The notes beneath the pieces are model-generated. The model saw nothing but the letters and a program-made list of their open reading frames with translations, was not told the origin of the DNA and did no database searches. DNA of 64,000 bases from Massilia sp. Root335 (GTDB taxonomy: Bacteria; Pseudomonadota; Gammaproteobacteria; Burkholderiales; Burkholderiaceae_D): contig NZ_LMCY01000005.1 of NCBI RefSeq assembly GCF_001425685.1, positions 124,271 through 188,270 on the forward strand, read 5' to 3'. Shown one piece after another: positions 45,834-56,867 of this stretch. How positions within the stretch are numbered: position 1 is the stretch's first letter; every line of letters begins with the position of its first letter. The translations under genes were made by a program, and so were the position numbers.

Positions 45834-46038
45834 GTAGGGTGGGCAACTCGACCGATAACGGCGGCATGGACGTGCGGCATGCGCTGCCCACGCGTGACGT
45901 GTGCATCGTGTTGGCCGGGCATGAGCCGGTTGAACGCGTGGGCGCGGGGCGCCCACCCTACCCGTAGTGCGAGTGCATCGTGTTGGCCGGGCATGAGCCG
46001 GTTGAGCGTGTGCGCACGGGGCGCCCACGTTACCCGTG
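45834..46038. repeat. Palindromic and tandem 72-bp intergenic repeat
   Basis: TAGGGTGGGC at 45835-45844 is the complement of GCCCACCCTA at 45951-45960, making an inverted pair. Inside and after it, a 72-base unit starting GTGCATCGTGTTGGCCGGGC occurs at 45901 and again at 45973, with the second copy ending near 46038. Each unit ends in a GGGGCGCCCAC-type palindrome. An open frame read through it on the minus strand only encodes the repeat. Confidence 0.75.
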
Positions 46039-46061
46039 ACGCGACGGCCGCTGGTCAGGCG

Positions 46062-46694
46062 TCAGGCTGCGGCAGCGATCCGGCGCAGCTCCGCCGGCGT
46101 CACGAACTCGGTGGCGCACGCCTGCTCACGCAGGGCTTCGATGGCGGCATAACCCCAGTGCACGGCCCCGAACGCCACGCCGGCCTTGCGCGCGGCTTCG
46201 GCGTCGGTGGCCTGGTCGCCGATGTAGAGCGCATCCGCGGGCGCCACGCCGCAGGCCTTGAGCACGGCGCGGATGCGGCTCGCTTTGCCGAAGACGGACA
46301 TGCCGCAGTCGAAGCGCCGGATCAGCGCCGCCAGTTCCGGCCCCAGCACCGCGCGCACGTTGTGCTCGGAATTCGACGACACGACGGTGAGCGGCACGCC
46401 GTAATCGTGCAGGTGCCGCAGCGCGTCCGCGATGCCGTCGAACAGGGGAATAGCGTGGGCGCTGTCCTGCATCATCGCCACGAAGGTCTTCGAGGCCAGC
46501 GGCAGCTTCCAGGCCGGCATGCCGACGTGGTCCATCATCTGGCGCACGCCGAGGTGGCGCAACTCGCCGGCGCGTTCGATGTCGATCCGGCGAAACGCGT
46601 GGCGGTCGGCGACCGTGTTGAAGACGCTGACGAAAAAGGGAAACGAGTCGGCCAACGTGCCGTCGAAATCGAACATGGCGAGGCGGTAAGTCAT
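46062..46694 (-). CDS. HAD superfamily hydrolase (phosphoglycolate-phosphatase-like)
   Basis: A 210-residue phosphatase. Motif I FDFDGTLADS contains the catalytic aspartate. VSSN (motif II), the lysine in FGKASRIRAV, and YIGDQATDAEAARKAGV (motifs III/IV) complete the haloacid-dehalogenase fold. The substrate is not determined. An alternative start lies 15 bases upstream; neither start has a clear ribosome-binding site. Confidence 0.88.
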   Translation of the reverse strand: MTYRLAMFDFDGTLADSFPFFVSVFNTVADRHAFRRIDIERAGELRHLGVRQMMDHVGMPAWKLPLASKTFVAMMQDSAHAIPLFDGIADALRHLHDYGVPLTVVSSNSEHNVRAVLGPELAALIRRFDCGMSVFGKASRIRAVLKACGVAPADALYIGDQATDAEAARKAGVAFGAVHWGYAAIEALREQACATEFVTPAELRRIAAAA

Positions 46695-46730
46695 GCGCAC
46701 ATGGTACACGCCGCGCCACGTGGGCGACGA

Positions 46731-46934
46731 TCAGCCGTCGATGGCCTTGCGGGTGAGCGCCGGATCGTCCGAGAACAGCCCATCGATGTCCGTCTCGAGA
46801 TAGCGCCGGATCTCCGCGACCGACCCTGCGTCGTGGCGCGCGCTCAAGCCGGCGCCGTCGCGGAAGTCGGCCGCGAGGAAGGCGTTCTCCGGACGGAAGG
46901 TCCAGACGACGACCTGCAAGCGGGCCTTGTGCCA
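46731..46934 (-). pseudogene. 3' fragment of a GlpQ-type glycerophosphodiester phosphodiesterase
   Basis: The frame reads HKARLQVVVWTFRPEN, then a short linker and VAEIRRYLETDIDGLFSDDP, which are the final strands of the GlpQ barrel (the WTFRPEN and DGLFTDNP-type motifs). The N-terminal three quarters, including the catalytic residues, are missing. At about 46930 the sequence switches to a TonB-receptor fragment in another frame, so this is the right side of a deletion junction. Confidence 0.75.
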
Positions 46935-47140
46935 TTGAAGCCGTGCACGAGCAGCGCCAGGTTCTGCTCATTGTTGCCCCACGGGTCGGCCGGCTGGAAG
47001 CGCACGCCCGGCAGCGTCTGCAATGCCTTCAGCGGATTCACGCCTGGCAGCACCTTCTGCATCTCCGCGCCGGACATGGCAACCGACGAGCGCGTTTTGC
47101 GGGTCGAGATCTCGACGGTGGCAATGGTGCCGGCGGGCGT
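46931..47140 (-). pseudogene. Plug-domain fragment of a TonB-dependent receptor
   Basis: The minus-strand frame encodes PAGTIATVEISTRKTRSS, then QKVLPGVNPLKALQTLPGVR and DPWGNNEQNLALLVHGFNGT, a typical receptor plug. No signal peptide precedes it; the frame is closed by a stop at 47159-47161. The barrel is absent, cut at the junction with the GlpQ fragment. Receptor and GlpQ genes are often neighbours in this bacterial group, so one internal deletion could explain the fusion. Confidence 0.75.
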
Positions 47141-47247
47141 TTTTGCACAGCCGCCTGATCAAGCGCGCACATTGCTTTGCGCTTGCACATCGGTCTACCT
47201 CAACTAATCTGATTCGAGTCAATCTCACAACAACAATCGGAGACAAC

Positions 47248-48459
47248 ATGGCAATCCTGATCAAGGCAAGACATCTTGCCGGCATCCTCATTGGCTTTCT
47301 CGGCACGAGCGCCTTCGCGGCGGTCGTCGCGCTCCCCAAATACAACGTCAGCGTGAACGACGTATCCGTCTCCGGCTTTTCGTCCGGCGCCGACATGGCC
47401 GTGCAGATGCATTTCGCGTATTCGAAGACGGTCAGGAAGGGCGCGGGCGTCATCGCCGGCGGCCCTTATTACTGCTCGCAGGGCAATGCCGCGATCTCGA
47501 TCGGCCCGTGCATGGCGAATACCGGCTCGCGCAATCTGCCGTACCTGACGTCGGTGGTGAATACGTGGTCGGGCAATGGCTATATCGACCCGACCAGCAA
47601 TATGGCGGCATCGAAGGTCTATTTGTTGTCGGGAACGATCGATTCCACGGTGCGCCAGCCCGTCATGGACGATCTCAAGACGATGTATGGCAGTTACCTC
47701 CCGGCCGCCAATATCTATTACAAGAACAATCTCGCGGCCGAGCATTCGGTCCCGACGGATTTCTTCGGCAACGGCTGCGCCATCAACGGCAGCCCTTACG
47801 TCGACAACTGCAACTTCGATACCGCGGGCGAAATCCTGAAATGGATTTATGGACCGCTGAATCCCAAGAATACGGGCACCCTGAGCGGCAGTTTTATTAA
47901 TTTCGACCAGTCCGTCTTCTGGGGCAACTTCAACCCGAATACTTACAGCATGGCCAGCAGCGGCTACGCCTACGTGCCGGCGCCCTGCGCGGCGGGACAG
48001 TCATGCCGGTTGCACGTGGCATTCCACGGCTGCCTGCAAAGCGCCTCCGTCGTTGGCACGGCCTTTTATCAGAATGCGGGCTATAACCGCTGGGCCGATA
48101 CGAACAACATCATCGTGCTGTATCCGCAAACGATCGTCACGGCGAACAATCCGGGCGGTTGCTGGGACTGGTGGGGTTACGAGGACGTGAATTTCCCGGC
48201 CAAGAGCGGCGGGCAGATGGTCGCCATCAAGACCATGATCGACAAGATCGTCAGCGGCAACAAGGCGGCGCCGTTCACGTGCAGCCACTGGTATGCCAGC
48301 AATGTGTCGCACGTGGCAGCCGGCCGGGCTTATATCGGCGCCGATGGCCAGGTGTATGCGAAGAATTCGAACCAGTATCTGGGGTATTACATGCTGATGG
48401 CGTATACGGATGTCAGGCAGACGTCGGCGGGGTATTACGCGTATGGTAGTTGTTCTTGA
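47248..48459 (+). CDS. Secreted PHB-depolymerase-like esterase
   Basis: A 403-residue exported hydrolase with a signal peptide (LIGFLGTSAFA). The catalytic serine is in VSGFSSGADMAVQM, the oxyanion-hole region is HVAFHGCLQSA, and NPGGCWDWWGYEDVNF lies in the region before the acid and histidine. It resembles short-chain polyhydroxybutyrate depolymerases and related feruloyl or acetyl esterases. GGAG lies 6 bases before the ATG. About ten cysteines suggest disulfides. The polymer substrate is probable but not proved. Confidence 0.85.
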   Translation: MAILIKARHLAGILIGFLGTSAFAAVVALPKYNVSVNDVSVSGFSSGADMAVQMHFAYSKTVRKGAGVIAGGPYYCSQGNAAISIGPCMANTGSRNLPYLTSVVNTWSGNGYIDPTSNMAASKVYLLSGTIDSTVRQPVMDDLKTMYGSYLPAANIYYKNNLAAEHSVPTDFFGNGCAINGSPYVDNCNFDTAGEILKWIYGPLNPKNTGTLSGSFINFDQSVFWGNFNPNTYSMASSGYAYVPAPCAAGQSCRLHVAFHGCLQSASVVGTAFYQNAGYNRWADTNNIIVLYPQTIVTANNPGGCWDWWGYEDVNFPAKSGGQMVAIKTMIDKIVSGNKAAPFTCSHWYASNVSHVAAGRAYIGADGQVYAKNSNQYLGYYMLMAYTDVRQTSAGYYAYGSCS

Positions 48460-48588
48460 GCGAACAGACTGTCATGCGTCGCGATGTCGTTTTGCTTGAC
48501 GAAACGCATCGCGCGTCTGCTGGGTTCGGGTGAATACTTCGTGTCTTCATCGCAGAAGTGATTCACCCTCAACCTTGGAGACGACTTC

Positions 48589-49080
48589 ATGGCAATCGAC
48601 GTGTATCTGCAAATTGATGGTATCAAAGGAGAGTCGCAGGATTCCGCTCACCAGGGATGGATTGAACTGACGTCTGCCCAGTGGGGTGTTTTGCAGCCCA
48701 AGTCAGCGACGGCGTCGACTGCTGGCGGCCACACAGCCGAACGTTGCGAACACCGTAGCATTACGGTAACGAAGCTCGCCGATCTGTCGTCACCCCTGTT
48801 GATGCAGGTCTGTTCGGCAGGGAAGACAATTCCTAAAGCCAAGCTTGAATTCATGCGTGCCGACAGCGACGGCAAGCCGGTCAAGTATTACGAGGTTGAA
48901 CTGGAAAACGTGTTGATTGGCGGCGTGAATCAGGCTGCTCATGAAGGTGGCATTCTCCAGGATTCCGTGGCCCTCAAGTTTTCGAAGGTCAAATGGAAAT
49001 ACACCCAGCAGAAAATCGGCGGTGGCGCAGGCGGCAACACGGCCGGCGGCTGGGACTTGGCAACCAATCGCATCATGTGA
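48589..49080 (+). CDS. hcp: Hcp family type VI secretion tube protein
   Basis: The 163-residue protein opens MAIDVYLQIDGIKGES and contains the ITVTKLADLSSPLLMQVCSA and YYEVELENVLIGGV stretches that define Hcp. Hcp hexamers form the inner tube of the type VI secretion apparatus and can carry small effectors in their lumen. It is an orphan copy: no structural T6SS genes are in the window. GGAG precedes the ATG. A peptidase-like gene and a small exported protein follow, as in effector cassettes. Confidence 0.92.
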   Translation: MAIDVYLQIDGIKGESQDSAHQGWIELTSAQWGVLQPKSATASTAGGHTAERCEHRSITVTKLADLSSPLLMQVCSAGKTIPKAKLEFMRADSDGKPVKYYEVELENVLIGGVNQAAHEGGILQDSVALKFSKVKWKYTQQKIGGGAGGNTAGGWDLATNRIM

Positions 49081-49093
49081 GTGGAGGCTGGCC

Positions 49094-49523
49094 ATGCCCG
49101 AAGTCCAACCCAGAGATTCGCGTGGTTACTTCATGCTCCCGCAAGCTCCCGAAGATGCAGGCTATTACGTGGATGGCACGCCGGATCAGGGAGGCGGGCA
49201 ATATGCCCATCCCGCGATGATGACGCTGATCCTATTCATCGAACATCAGCTTGCCGGGCGGCGGCAAGTTCAAACCGCATGCTTCACATAAGAATGGCCT
49301 GCAGGTCGACATCCGCCCTTTGCGAAAAGATGGCGCTTGTGTTGCAGTAAATTATTTTCAGGCCGGTTATGACAGAGAAGCCACGGAAAGGCTTATCGGT
49401 CTCTTTCAGTCGCATCCTGCGGTGATCAAAGTGTACTTCAACGATCTGAGTATTCCAGGCGTCCTGCCGCTAAAGAATCACGACAATCACTTCCATGTGG
49501 AAGTACGGGCAAGCACAATATGA
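49094..49523 (+). pseudogene. Broken LAS-type peptidoglycan endopeptidase (putative T6SS effector)
   Basis: The ATG follows GGAGG, 13 bases after hcp. The first frame reads RDSRGYFMLPQAPEDAGYY and ends MMTLILFIEHQL then a stop at 49289-49291. In a second frame, from 49251, LPGGGKFKPHASHKNGLQVD then IRPLRKDG and finally NHFHVEVR complete the domain. The metal ligands H, D and HxH of LAS metallopeptidases are present. About 20 residues of the family pattern (the WRATDxRKFGVGNIS-like stretch) are missing at the switch, which also shifts frame. So the gene appears inactivated by a small deletion; an assembly error cannot be excluded. Confidence 0.7.
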
Positions 49524-49891
49524 AGAAGACTTTGGCAATCTTGGGTACAACCTCGCTGCTTACTTTGGCATACGCTGGCGAGCAACTCCATCGGCCGGCG
49601 CCATATCGGCCGTTCAAGGGCGAATACACCATTTACTCCGGCGACTTGGGTGACCAGCAGGCGCCGACCAAGGAGGATCGCAAGTTGTCTTTCATCGTCG
49701 AAGGCCAATCGGCAAAGGACATCTTCAATGCGATCCCTCCAGATGACAAGGAAACGTGCATCAGGGAGAAGGGTGCGCGCAGCCGGAGCAAGGAGAATGT
49801 GTGGTGCACATTCGCACCCGCTGACGGGTATACCTGTTACTTCGGTTTTGATCTGAAAACAGGTAAGAGCATCGCCGGCGGAACCTGCTGA
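49520..49891 (+). CDS. Small exported protein, putative immunity protein to the peptidase effector
   Basis: A 123-residue product with a signal peptide (MKKTLAILGTTSLLTLAYAG). The mature part is rich in charge and has four cysteines. Its ATG overlaps the upstream stop codon as ATGA, so it is coupled to the effector reading frame. No family is recognised. Location in the periplasm and the pairing with a cell-wall peptidase fit an immunity role; this is inference. Confidence 0.6.
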   Translation: MKKTLAILGTTSLLTLAYAGEQLHRPAPYRPFKGEYTIYSGDLGDQQAPTKEDRKLSFIVEGQSAKDIFNAIPPDDKETCIREKGARSRSKENVWCTFAPADGYTCYFGFDLKTGKSIAGGTC

Positions 49892-50131
49892 CGGCGCGAT
49901 TTCTGCACCGGCGATGCCGCTTTGACCGCTTCGCGCGGCCGGGATCCTCCGCAAAACTCGATCTCGGCCACTATTTGTAAAACTGATTTGCATCTTTATG
50001 TAACAAGCTTTACGAGGTGTAAAGCGTGGTCCCGCACGAGTCAGCTCGGCTATCATGGCCGCCCGCTCAACTGTATCGACAACTTTGTTGCTTGATTGGC
50101 ATTGGGCAACTTTGAATGGCTGGGCTCACAC

Positions 50132-51277
50132 ATGAAAGATTCGGGAGTGTCCGGACCGAACGCAGCGGTCCAAAAACAGTTTGGCTTGATCAACCTCTTG
50201 AAAGCCGGTGCTGCGCAACTGATCGTGCTGCATCACCTTGCGTTCTACGGCCCGATGGCCGACGCCGCGCGGCCGTTGATGCCGTCGATCATCGACTGGC
50301 TCGACCACAATGGCCGCATCGCCGTCCAGGCCTTCCTCGTCATCAGCGGCTTCCTCGTCGCGAAATCCCTGTCGCCCGCTGGCCTGCCCGGCATCGGCAA
50401 CCCGCTGGGCACGATCTGGCGTCGCTACATCAAGTTGGCCCCGCCATTCATCGTGGCCATGTTCCTGGCGATCGGCGCGTCCGCGCTCGCGCGCACGTGG
50501 ATGGTCCACGATTCGATCTCGGCGCCGCCCAATCTGTCCCAGCTGGCCGCGCACGTTCTCCTGCTGCAAAGCGTGCTGGGCTATGAGTCGCTGTCCGCCG
50601 GCGCCTGGTATGTCGCCATCGATTTCCAGTTGTATGCGCTGATCACCGGCCTGCTGTGGCTGGGTGGACGCATCGCCGGCAACCGGCCCACGACCTGGCT
50701 GATGCCCCTGCTGGTGACGCTGGGCGTGAGCATCTCCTTGCTGTACTTCAATCGCGACGCCGATTTCGACGTGTGGGCACCCTATTTCTTCGGCAGCTAC
50801 GGCCTGGGCATTCTCGCGTGGTGGGCGAGCGATCCGCGCCGGCCGTTCATCGCGACGTTCGCTTTGCTGTTGATGATGATCGTGCCGACCGTGCTGGCGC
50901 TGGGACTCGATTTCCGGATCCGCATCGCGGTGGCGGCGGTGGTTGCCAGCGTCCTGTTCCTGTTCGGCCGCACGCGGCTGAGCACGTACGCAAGCTCGGG
51001 CTGGTCCGTCGTCAATTACCTCGGCAAGATCTCGTACTCAATTTTTCTCGTACACTTTCCGGTGTGCCTCGTCGTGAACGCGGCGTTCACGCGCTTCGTG
51101 CCGGACGATGCGTATCTGCAAGGTGCCGGCGTGGTGTGGGCATGGGCGGCCAGCGTGGCGGCGGGTGCCCTGTTTTTCCACTGGGTCGAGACGCCCCTCG
51201 GGCGATTCCTGTCCGGGTTGGCGCAGCCGGCCGCGGTGCGGCCGTTTGCCGCGAAGCCGGCCAGAGTGCGGAGCTAA
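50132..51277 (+). CDS. Acyltransferase family 3 membrane protein
   Basis: A 381-residue polytopic protein of the OafA/NodX type. The pattern GLINLLKAGAAQLIVLHHLA, NGRIAVQAFLVISGFLVAKS and YSIFLVHFPVCLV is conserved. About ten helices are visible. It adds an acyl group to a surface sugar or lipid. An upstream non-ATG start is possible; no strong ribosome-binding site was seen. Confidence 0.88.
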   Translation: MKDSGVSGPNAAVQKQFGLINLLKAGAAQLIVLHHLAFYGPMADAARPLMPSIIDWLDHNGRIAVQAFLVISGFLVAKSLSPAGLPGIGNPLGTIWRRYIKLAPPFIVAMFLAIGASALARTWMVHDSISAPPNLSQLAAHVLLLQSVLGYESLSAGAWYVAIDFQLYALITGLLWLGGRIAGNRPTTWLMPLLVTLGVSISLLYFNRDADFDVWAPYFFGSYGLGILAWWASDPRRPFIATFALLLMMIVPTVLALGLDFRIRIAVAAVVASVLFLFGRTRLSTYASSGWSVVNYLGKISYSIFLVHFPVCLVVNAAFTRFVPDDAYLQGAGVVWAWAASVAAGALFFHWVETPLGRFLSGLAQPAAVRPFAAKPARVRS

Positions 51278-51281
51278 AACG

Positions 51282-51311
51282 AAAGTCAGCATCAGTTGCT
51301 GACTTTTTTTT
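51282..51311 (+). terminator. Rho-independent terminator of the acyltransferase gene
   Basis: AAAGTCAGCA (51282-51291) pairs perfectly with TGCTGACTTT (51297-51306), followed by five more T residues. It begins 4 bases after the stop codon. Confidence 0.92.
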
Positions 51312-51353
51312 GTATTGAAGATAGTCTGTGCCAATCAGACGAAGGTGGACACG

Positions 51354-51920
51354 ATGAACACCCAGATCCTGGCACTCGATATTGCGGGCAATCCGTTCGA
51401 CTGGATCCCGCCAGAAGACGCGATTTTGTATTACGTAACCGGCAAGGTGGCCTGGGAATTGGGCGACCGCGAGTTCGTTTTCCGCGGCGGCTATTCCCGT
51501 TCAGGCGTGCAGTCGAAGATCGCGGTCAAGCCGATTATTGCCATCGCCGGCAGCGAGATCATGACGCGCATGTTCAAGGTCGGACTGCCGCTGACGCACC
51601 AGAACGATCTCCTGTTCAAGCGCGACCGTTATACCTGTGCCTACTGCGGCAACCGCTTCGCGCACAAGGACCTGTCGCGCGACCATATCCTGCCGAAGTC
51701 GCGCGGCGGCAAAGACACGTGGATGAACTGCGTAACCGCCTGCAAACGCTGCAATCAGGAGAAAGGCAATCTGCTGGTCGAGCAATTCCGGCCGCTGATC
51801 TACGTACCTTACGTGCCATGCCGCGCGGAGCATTACCTGCTGAGGGGCCGCAATATTCTTGCTGACCAACACGAGTATTTGACGGCACAGCTGCCAAAGC
51901 ATAGCCGGTTGTTGAATTGA
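51354..51920 (+). CDS. HNH endonuclease domain protein
   Basis: A 188-residue protein. The C-terminal half holds a zinc-stabilised HNH motif: CAYCG, then LSRDHILPKSRGG with the catalytic histidine, WMNCVTACKRCNQEKGN. The N-terminal half is a conserved domain found in stand-alone HNH proteins of many bacteria. The function is unknown; no phage or restriction genes are adjacent. GAAGG precedes the ATG. Confidence 0.85.
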   Translation: MNTQILALDIAGNPFDWIPPEDAILYYVTGKVAWELGDREFVFRGGYSRSGVQSKIAVKPIIAIAGSEIMTRMFKVGLPLTHQNDLLFKRDRYTCAYCGNRFAHKDLSRDHILPKSRGGKDTWMNCVTACKRCNQEKGNLLVEQFRPLIYVPYVPCRAEHYLLRGRNILADQHEYLTAQLPKHSRLLN

Positions 51921-52017
51921 CGGTCACGTACGAATAACAGCATCGATGCAAATGGCCTTTGCGATCCGGTCATTGCTGAGCATCGCCAATGCCGTCGCGG
52001 CGCGATCGGGAAGGCGG

Positions 52018-52047
52018 TTTAAAAACAAAAAGCCCGCCGAAGCGGGC
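52018..52047 (-). terminator. Terminator of the PEP-CTERM gene
   Basis: On the minus strand GCCCGC-TTCG-GCGGGC is followed by a T-rich tract. It ends 20 bases after the stop codon of the PEP-CTERM gene. Confidence 0.85.
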
Positions 52048-52067
52048 CCGATTCACGCAGCCGGGGC

Positions 52068-52664
52068 TCAGACCTTGCGGCGGCGTGCAATACCGGAACC
52101 GATCAGGCCCAGGCCGAACAATGCCAGCGTGGCCGGCTCAGGCACATTCGTGGTGTCCTTGTGCAGGCGGACCGCCAGCGATTCGTTGCAGCTGCCTTCG
52201 CAACCGCCGCCGATGTCGCCATCAGCCAGGCTCCACTGACCTACGGCGCCCTGGCCCCAGTCGATCCAGTTGCTCGTCGTAAACCACGGGCTTGCGACCG
52301 CGACGTCGAACAGCGGGTCGCCATCGACGACGTATTGCAGATTGGCGCCGCTGGCTTCGTCCAGGTTGTTGCCGGTCTTGTAGTCGACGTTCGCGCCGAC
52401 TTTCGCGAAATTCTGGGCGGTCAGGCCGCCGATTTCGTTATATTGCGCGTTGGTCATGCGATCCCAGCCATACGCCTGCTGGTACGAAAAATCGATGCCG
52501 CCCGGGGTAGCGAACTGGCTCCATGGCGAAATCCACGCGATGTCATATTTGCCGACAGTGATGTAGGCGCTTTCCGGAAGTTCCGTGGTGACAAGCACGC
52601 TGGCGCTGGCAACTTGGCTGATCAGCAGCGTGGCCGCAGCCATCGAGATCAGGATGTTCTTCAT
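52068..52664 (-). CDS. PEP-CTERM sorting-domain exported protein
   Basis: The 198-residue product has a signal peptide (LLISQVASASV), a mature part of unknown fold, and a C-terminal PEP-CTERM signal (VPEPATLALFGLGLIGSGIA followed by RRRK). Such tails are recognised by exosortase and link proteins to exopolysaccharide-producing species. Exosortase is not in this window. Confidence 0.9.
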   Translation of the reverse strand: MKNILISMAAATLLISQVASASVLVTTELPESAYITVGKYDIAWISPWSQFATPGGIDFSYQQAYGWDRMTNAQYNEIGGLTAQNFAKVGANVDYKTGNNLDEASGANLQYVVDGDPLFDVAVASPWFTTSNWIDWGQGAVGQWSLADGDIGGGCEGSCNESLAVRLHKDTTNVPEPATLALFGLGLIGSGIARRRKV

Positions 52665-52990
52665 TTTGGATTCCTTTATAGTTTTAGCTTCGTGAAAGCA
52701 TCGCTAAATGCAATAGAGCAATTCGTATGCCAAACCTGATAAGTCCTTGAAAATACTTGCTTTTTTTCAATGGAATTTCATGGCGAGGAGAAGGTTGTCA
52801 GATTTTCCGACAACGGGATGGCAAAACACTCTGTCTTGCCGCTTGCGCCAAGAAAAAAGCCCCCGGAGGGGCTTTGAACGGAAGGGGGACGCCGGCAAAA
52901 ACATCATGTTCGCGGTAGACGCTTTTGCCGGATTCTCAATAACTGTGTCGCCCGATTCCATCGGTTTTCACTTTTCCCGTTGGCCGATCA
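52665..52990. other. Intergenic region between gyrB and the PEP-CTERM gene
   Basis: About 326 bases. It holds the gyrB terminator and must hold the PEP-CTERM promoter. No gene was found. Confidence 0.5.
52851..52874 (-). terminator. Terminator of gyrB
   Basis: On the minus strand AAGCCCC-TCCG-GGGGCTT is followed by TTTTCT. It starts about 117 bases beyond the gyrB stop codon. Confidence 0.85.
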
Positions 52991-55618
<2,628 letters not shown>

Positions 55619-55675
55619 TCAGCTCTTGCCGCAAACAGGACGGCAAACAACGAATATATGGGCGCTTTGCCCGAA

Positions 55676-56782
55676 TTAAATACGCATCGGCATGACGACG
55701 TACTTGAAGTCGCCATTGTCGGGAATCGACATCAGTGCCGACGAATTCGAATCGCCCAGCGAAATGTTCACCTGGTCGCACTTGAGGTTGTTCAGCACGT
55801 CCAGCAGGTACGTGACGTTGAAGCCGATGTCGATCGTGTCGCCGCCGTAGTCGATTTCCAGTTCTTCGACAGCTTCTTCCTGGTCGGCGTTGGTCGAGCT
55901 GATCTTCATCGAACCCGGGGAGATCATGCAGCGCACGCCCTTGAACTTGTCGCTCGTCATGATCGCCGCGCGTTGCAGCGAACGCAGCAGTTCTTCGCGG
56001 CTGATCGTGAAGTCGTTCTTGTAGCCTTTCGGGATCACGCGGGTGTAATCCGGGAATTTGCCTTCCACCAGCTTCGACACGAGTTCGATGTCGGCGAAGG
56101 TCAGCTTGACCTGCGAGGCGGCGATGTCGAGGCGGACGGTGTCGTCGCTTTCTTCCAGCAGGCGCTGCAGTTCCAGGATGGTCTTGCGCGGGATGATCAC
56201 TTCCTGGCGCTCGAAGTGCTGCTCGGCCGTTACTTGCGAGAACGCGAGGCGGTGGCCGTCGGTGGCGACGGCGATCACGTTATTACCGTCCAGCACCAGC
56301 AGCAGGCCGTTCAGGTAGTAGCGGATGTCCTGCTGGGCCATCGCGAAGTGCACCATGTTGAACAGGTGCTTCAGCGTCTTTTGCGGCAGCGTGACGGTCG
56401 CGTTGTAGGTGTCGGCCACGGACACCGTGGGAAATTCCTCGGCCGCCAGCGTCTGCAGCGCGAAGCGCGACTTGCCGCTCTGCACGGTGAGGCGCTTGTT
56501 CAGCAGGGTCATCGTGACGTCGCCGGATTCCGGCAGCGCGCGCAGGATGTCGAGCAGCTTGCGCGCCGCGACGGTCGTGCCGGCTTCTTCGGGACCGGAG
56601 CCGATATTGGCCAGGGTCGTGATCTGCACCTCGGTGTCGGTCGACAGGAACGAGACGCTCTCGCCATTCTTGCGGATGAGGATATTGGCCAGAATCGGCA
56701 TGGTGTGCCGACGCTCGACAATACCACTCACGATCTGCAGTGGCCGGAGAAGCGTGTCTCGGGTGGATTTGACCAGTTGCAT
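55676..56782 (-). CDS. dnaN: DNA polymerase III beta sliding clamp
   Basis: The 368-residue processivity clamp has three clamp folds; characteristic stretches include VERRHTMPILANILI, RYYLNGLLLVLDGNNVIAVA and the C-terminal YVVMPMRI. GAGGATAT precedes the ATG. It sits between dnaA and gyrB as in most proteobacterial origins. Confidence 0.98.
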   Translation of the reverse strand: MQLVKSTRDTLLRPLQIVSGIVERRHTMPILANILIRKNGESVSFLSTDTEVQITTLANIGSGPEEAGTTVAARKLLDILRALPESGDVTMTLLNKRLTVQSGKSRFALQTLAAEEFPTVSVADTYNATVTLPQKTLKHLFNMVHFAMAQQDIRYYLNGLLLVLDGNNVIAVATDGHRLAFSQVTAEQHFERQEVIIPRKTILELQRLLEESDDTVRLDIAASQVKLTFADIELVSKLVEGKFPDYTRVIPKGYKNDFTISREELLRSLQRAAIMTSDKFKGVRCMISPGSMKISSTNADQEEAVEELEIDYGGDTIDIGFNVTYLLDVLNNLKCDQVNISLGDSNSSALMSIPDNGDFKYVVMPMRI

Positions 56783-56867
56783 AGATATCCTCGATTAGGG
56801 GTAAAAATGTTGTTTGCGCAATATTTTGCCAGAAATCATCGGGGGAGCAGCCTTTCCCCCTTACGCA

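Noticed and set aside
45828-46028. 66-codon minus-strand frame with repeated HAQPAHARPTRC-like units
   Set aside because: The repetition comes from the tandem DNA repeat; there is no ribosome-binding site or family.
45834-46038. CRISPR array
   Set aside because: Only two copies of a 72-base unit without unique spacers of regular length, and no cas genes.
49094-49523. Programmed frameshift in the peptidase gene
   Set aside because: No slippery heptamer is visible and about 20 codons of the family pattern are missing at the switch, so a deletion is the simpler explanation.
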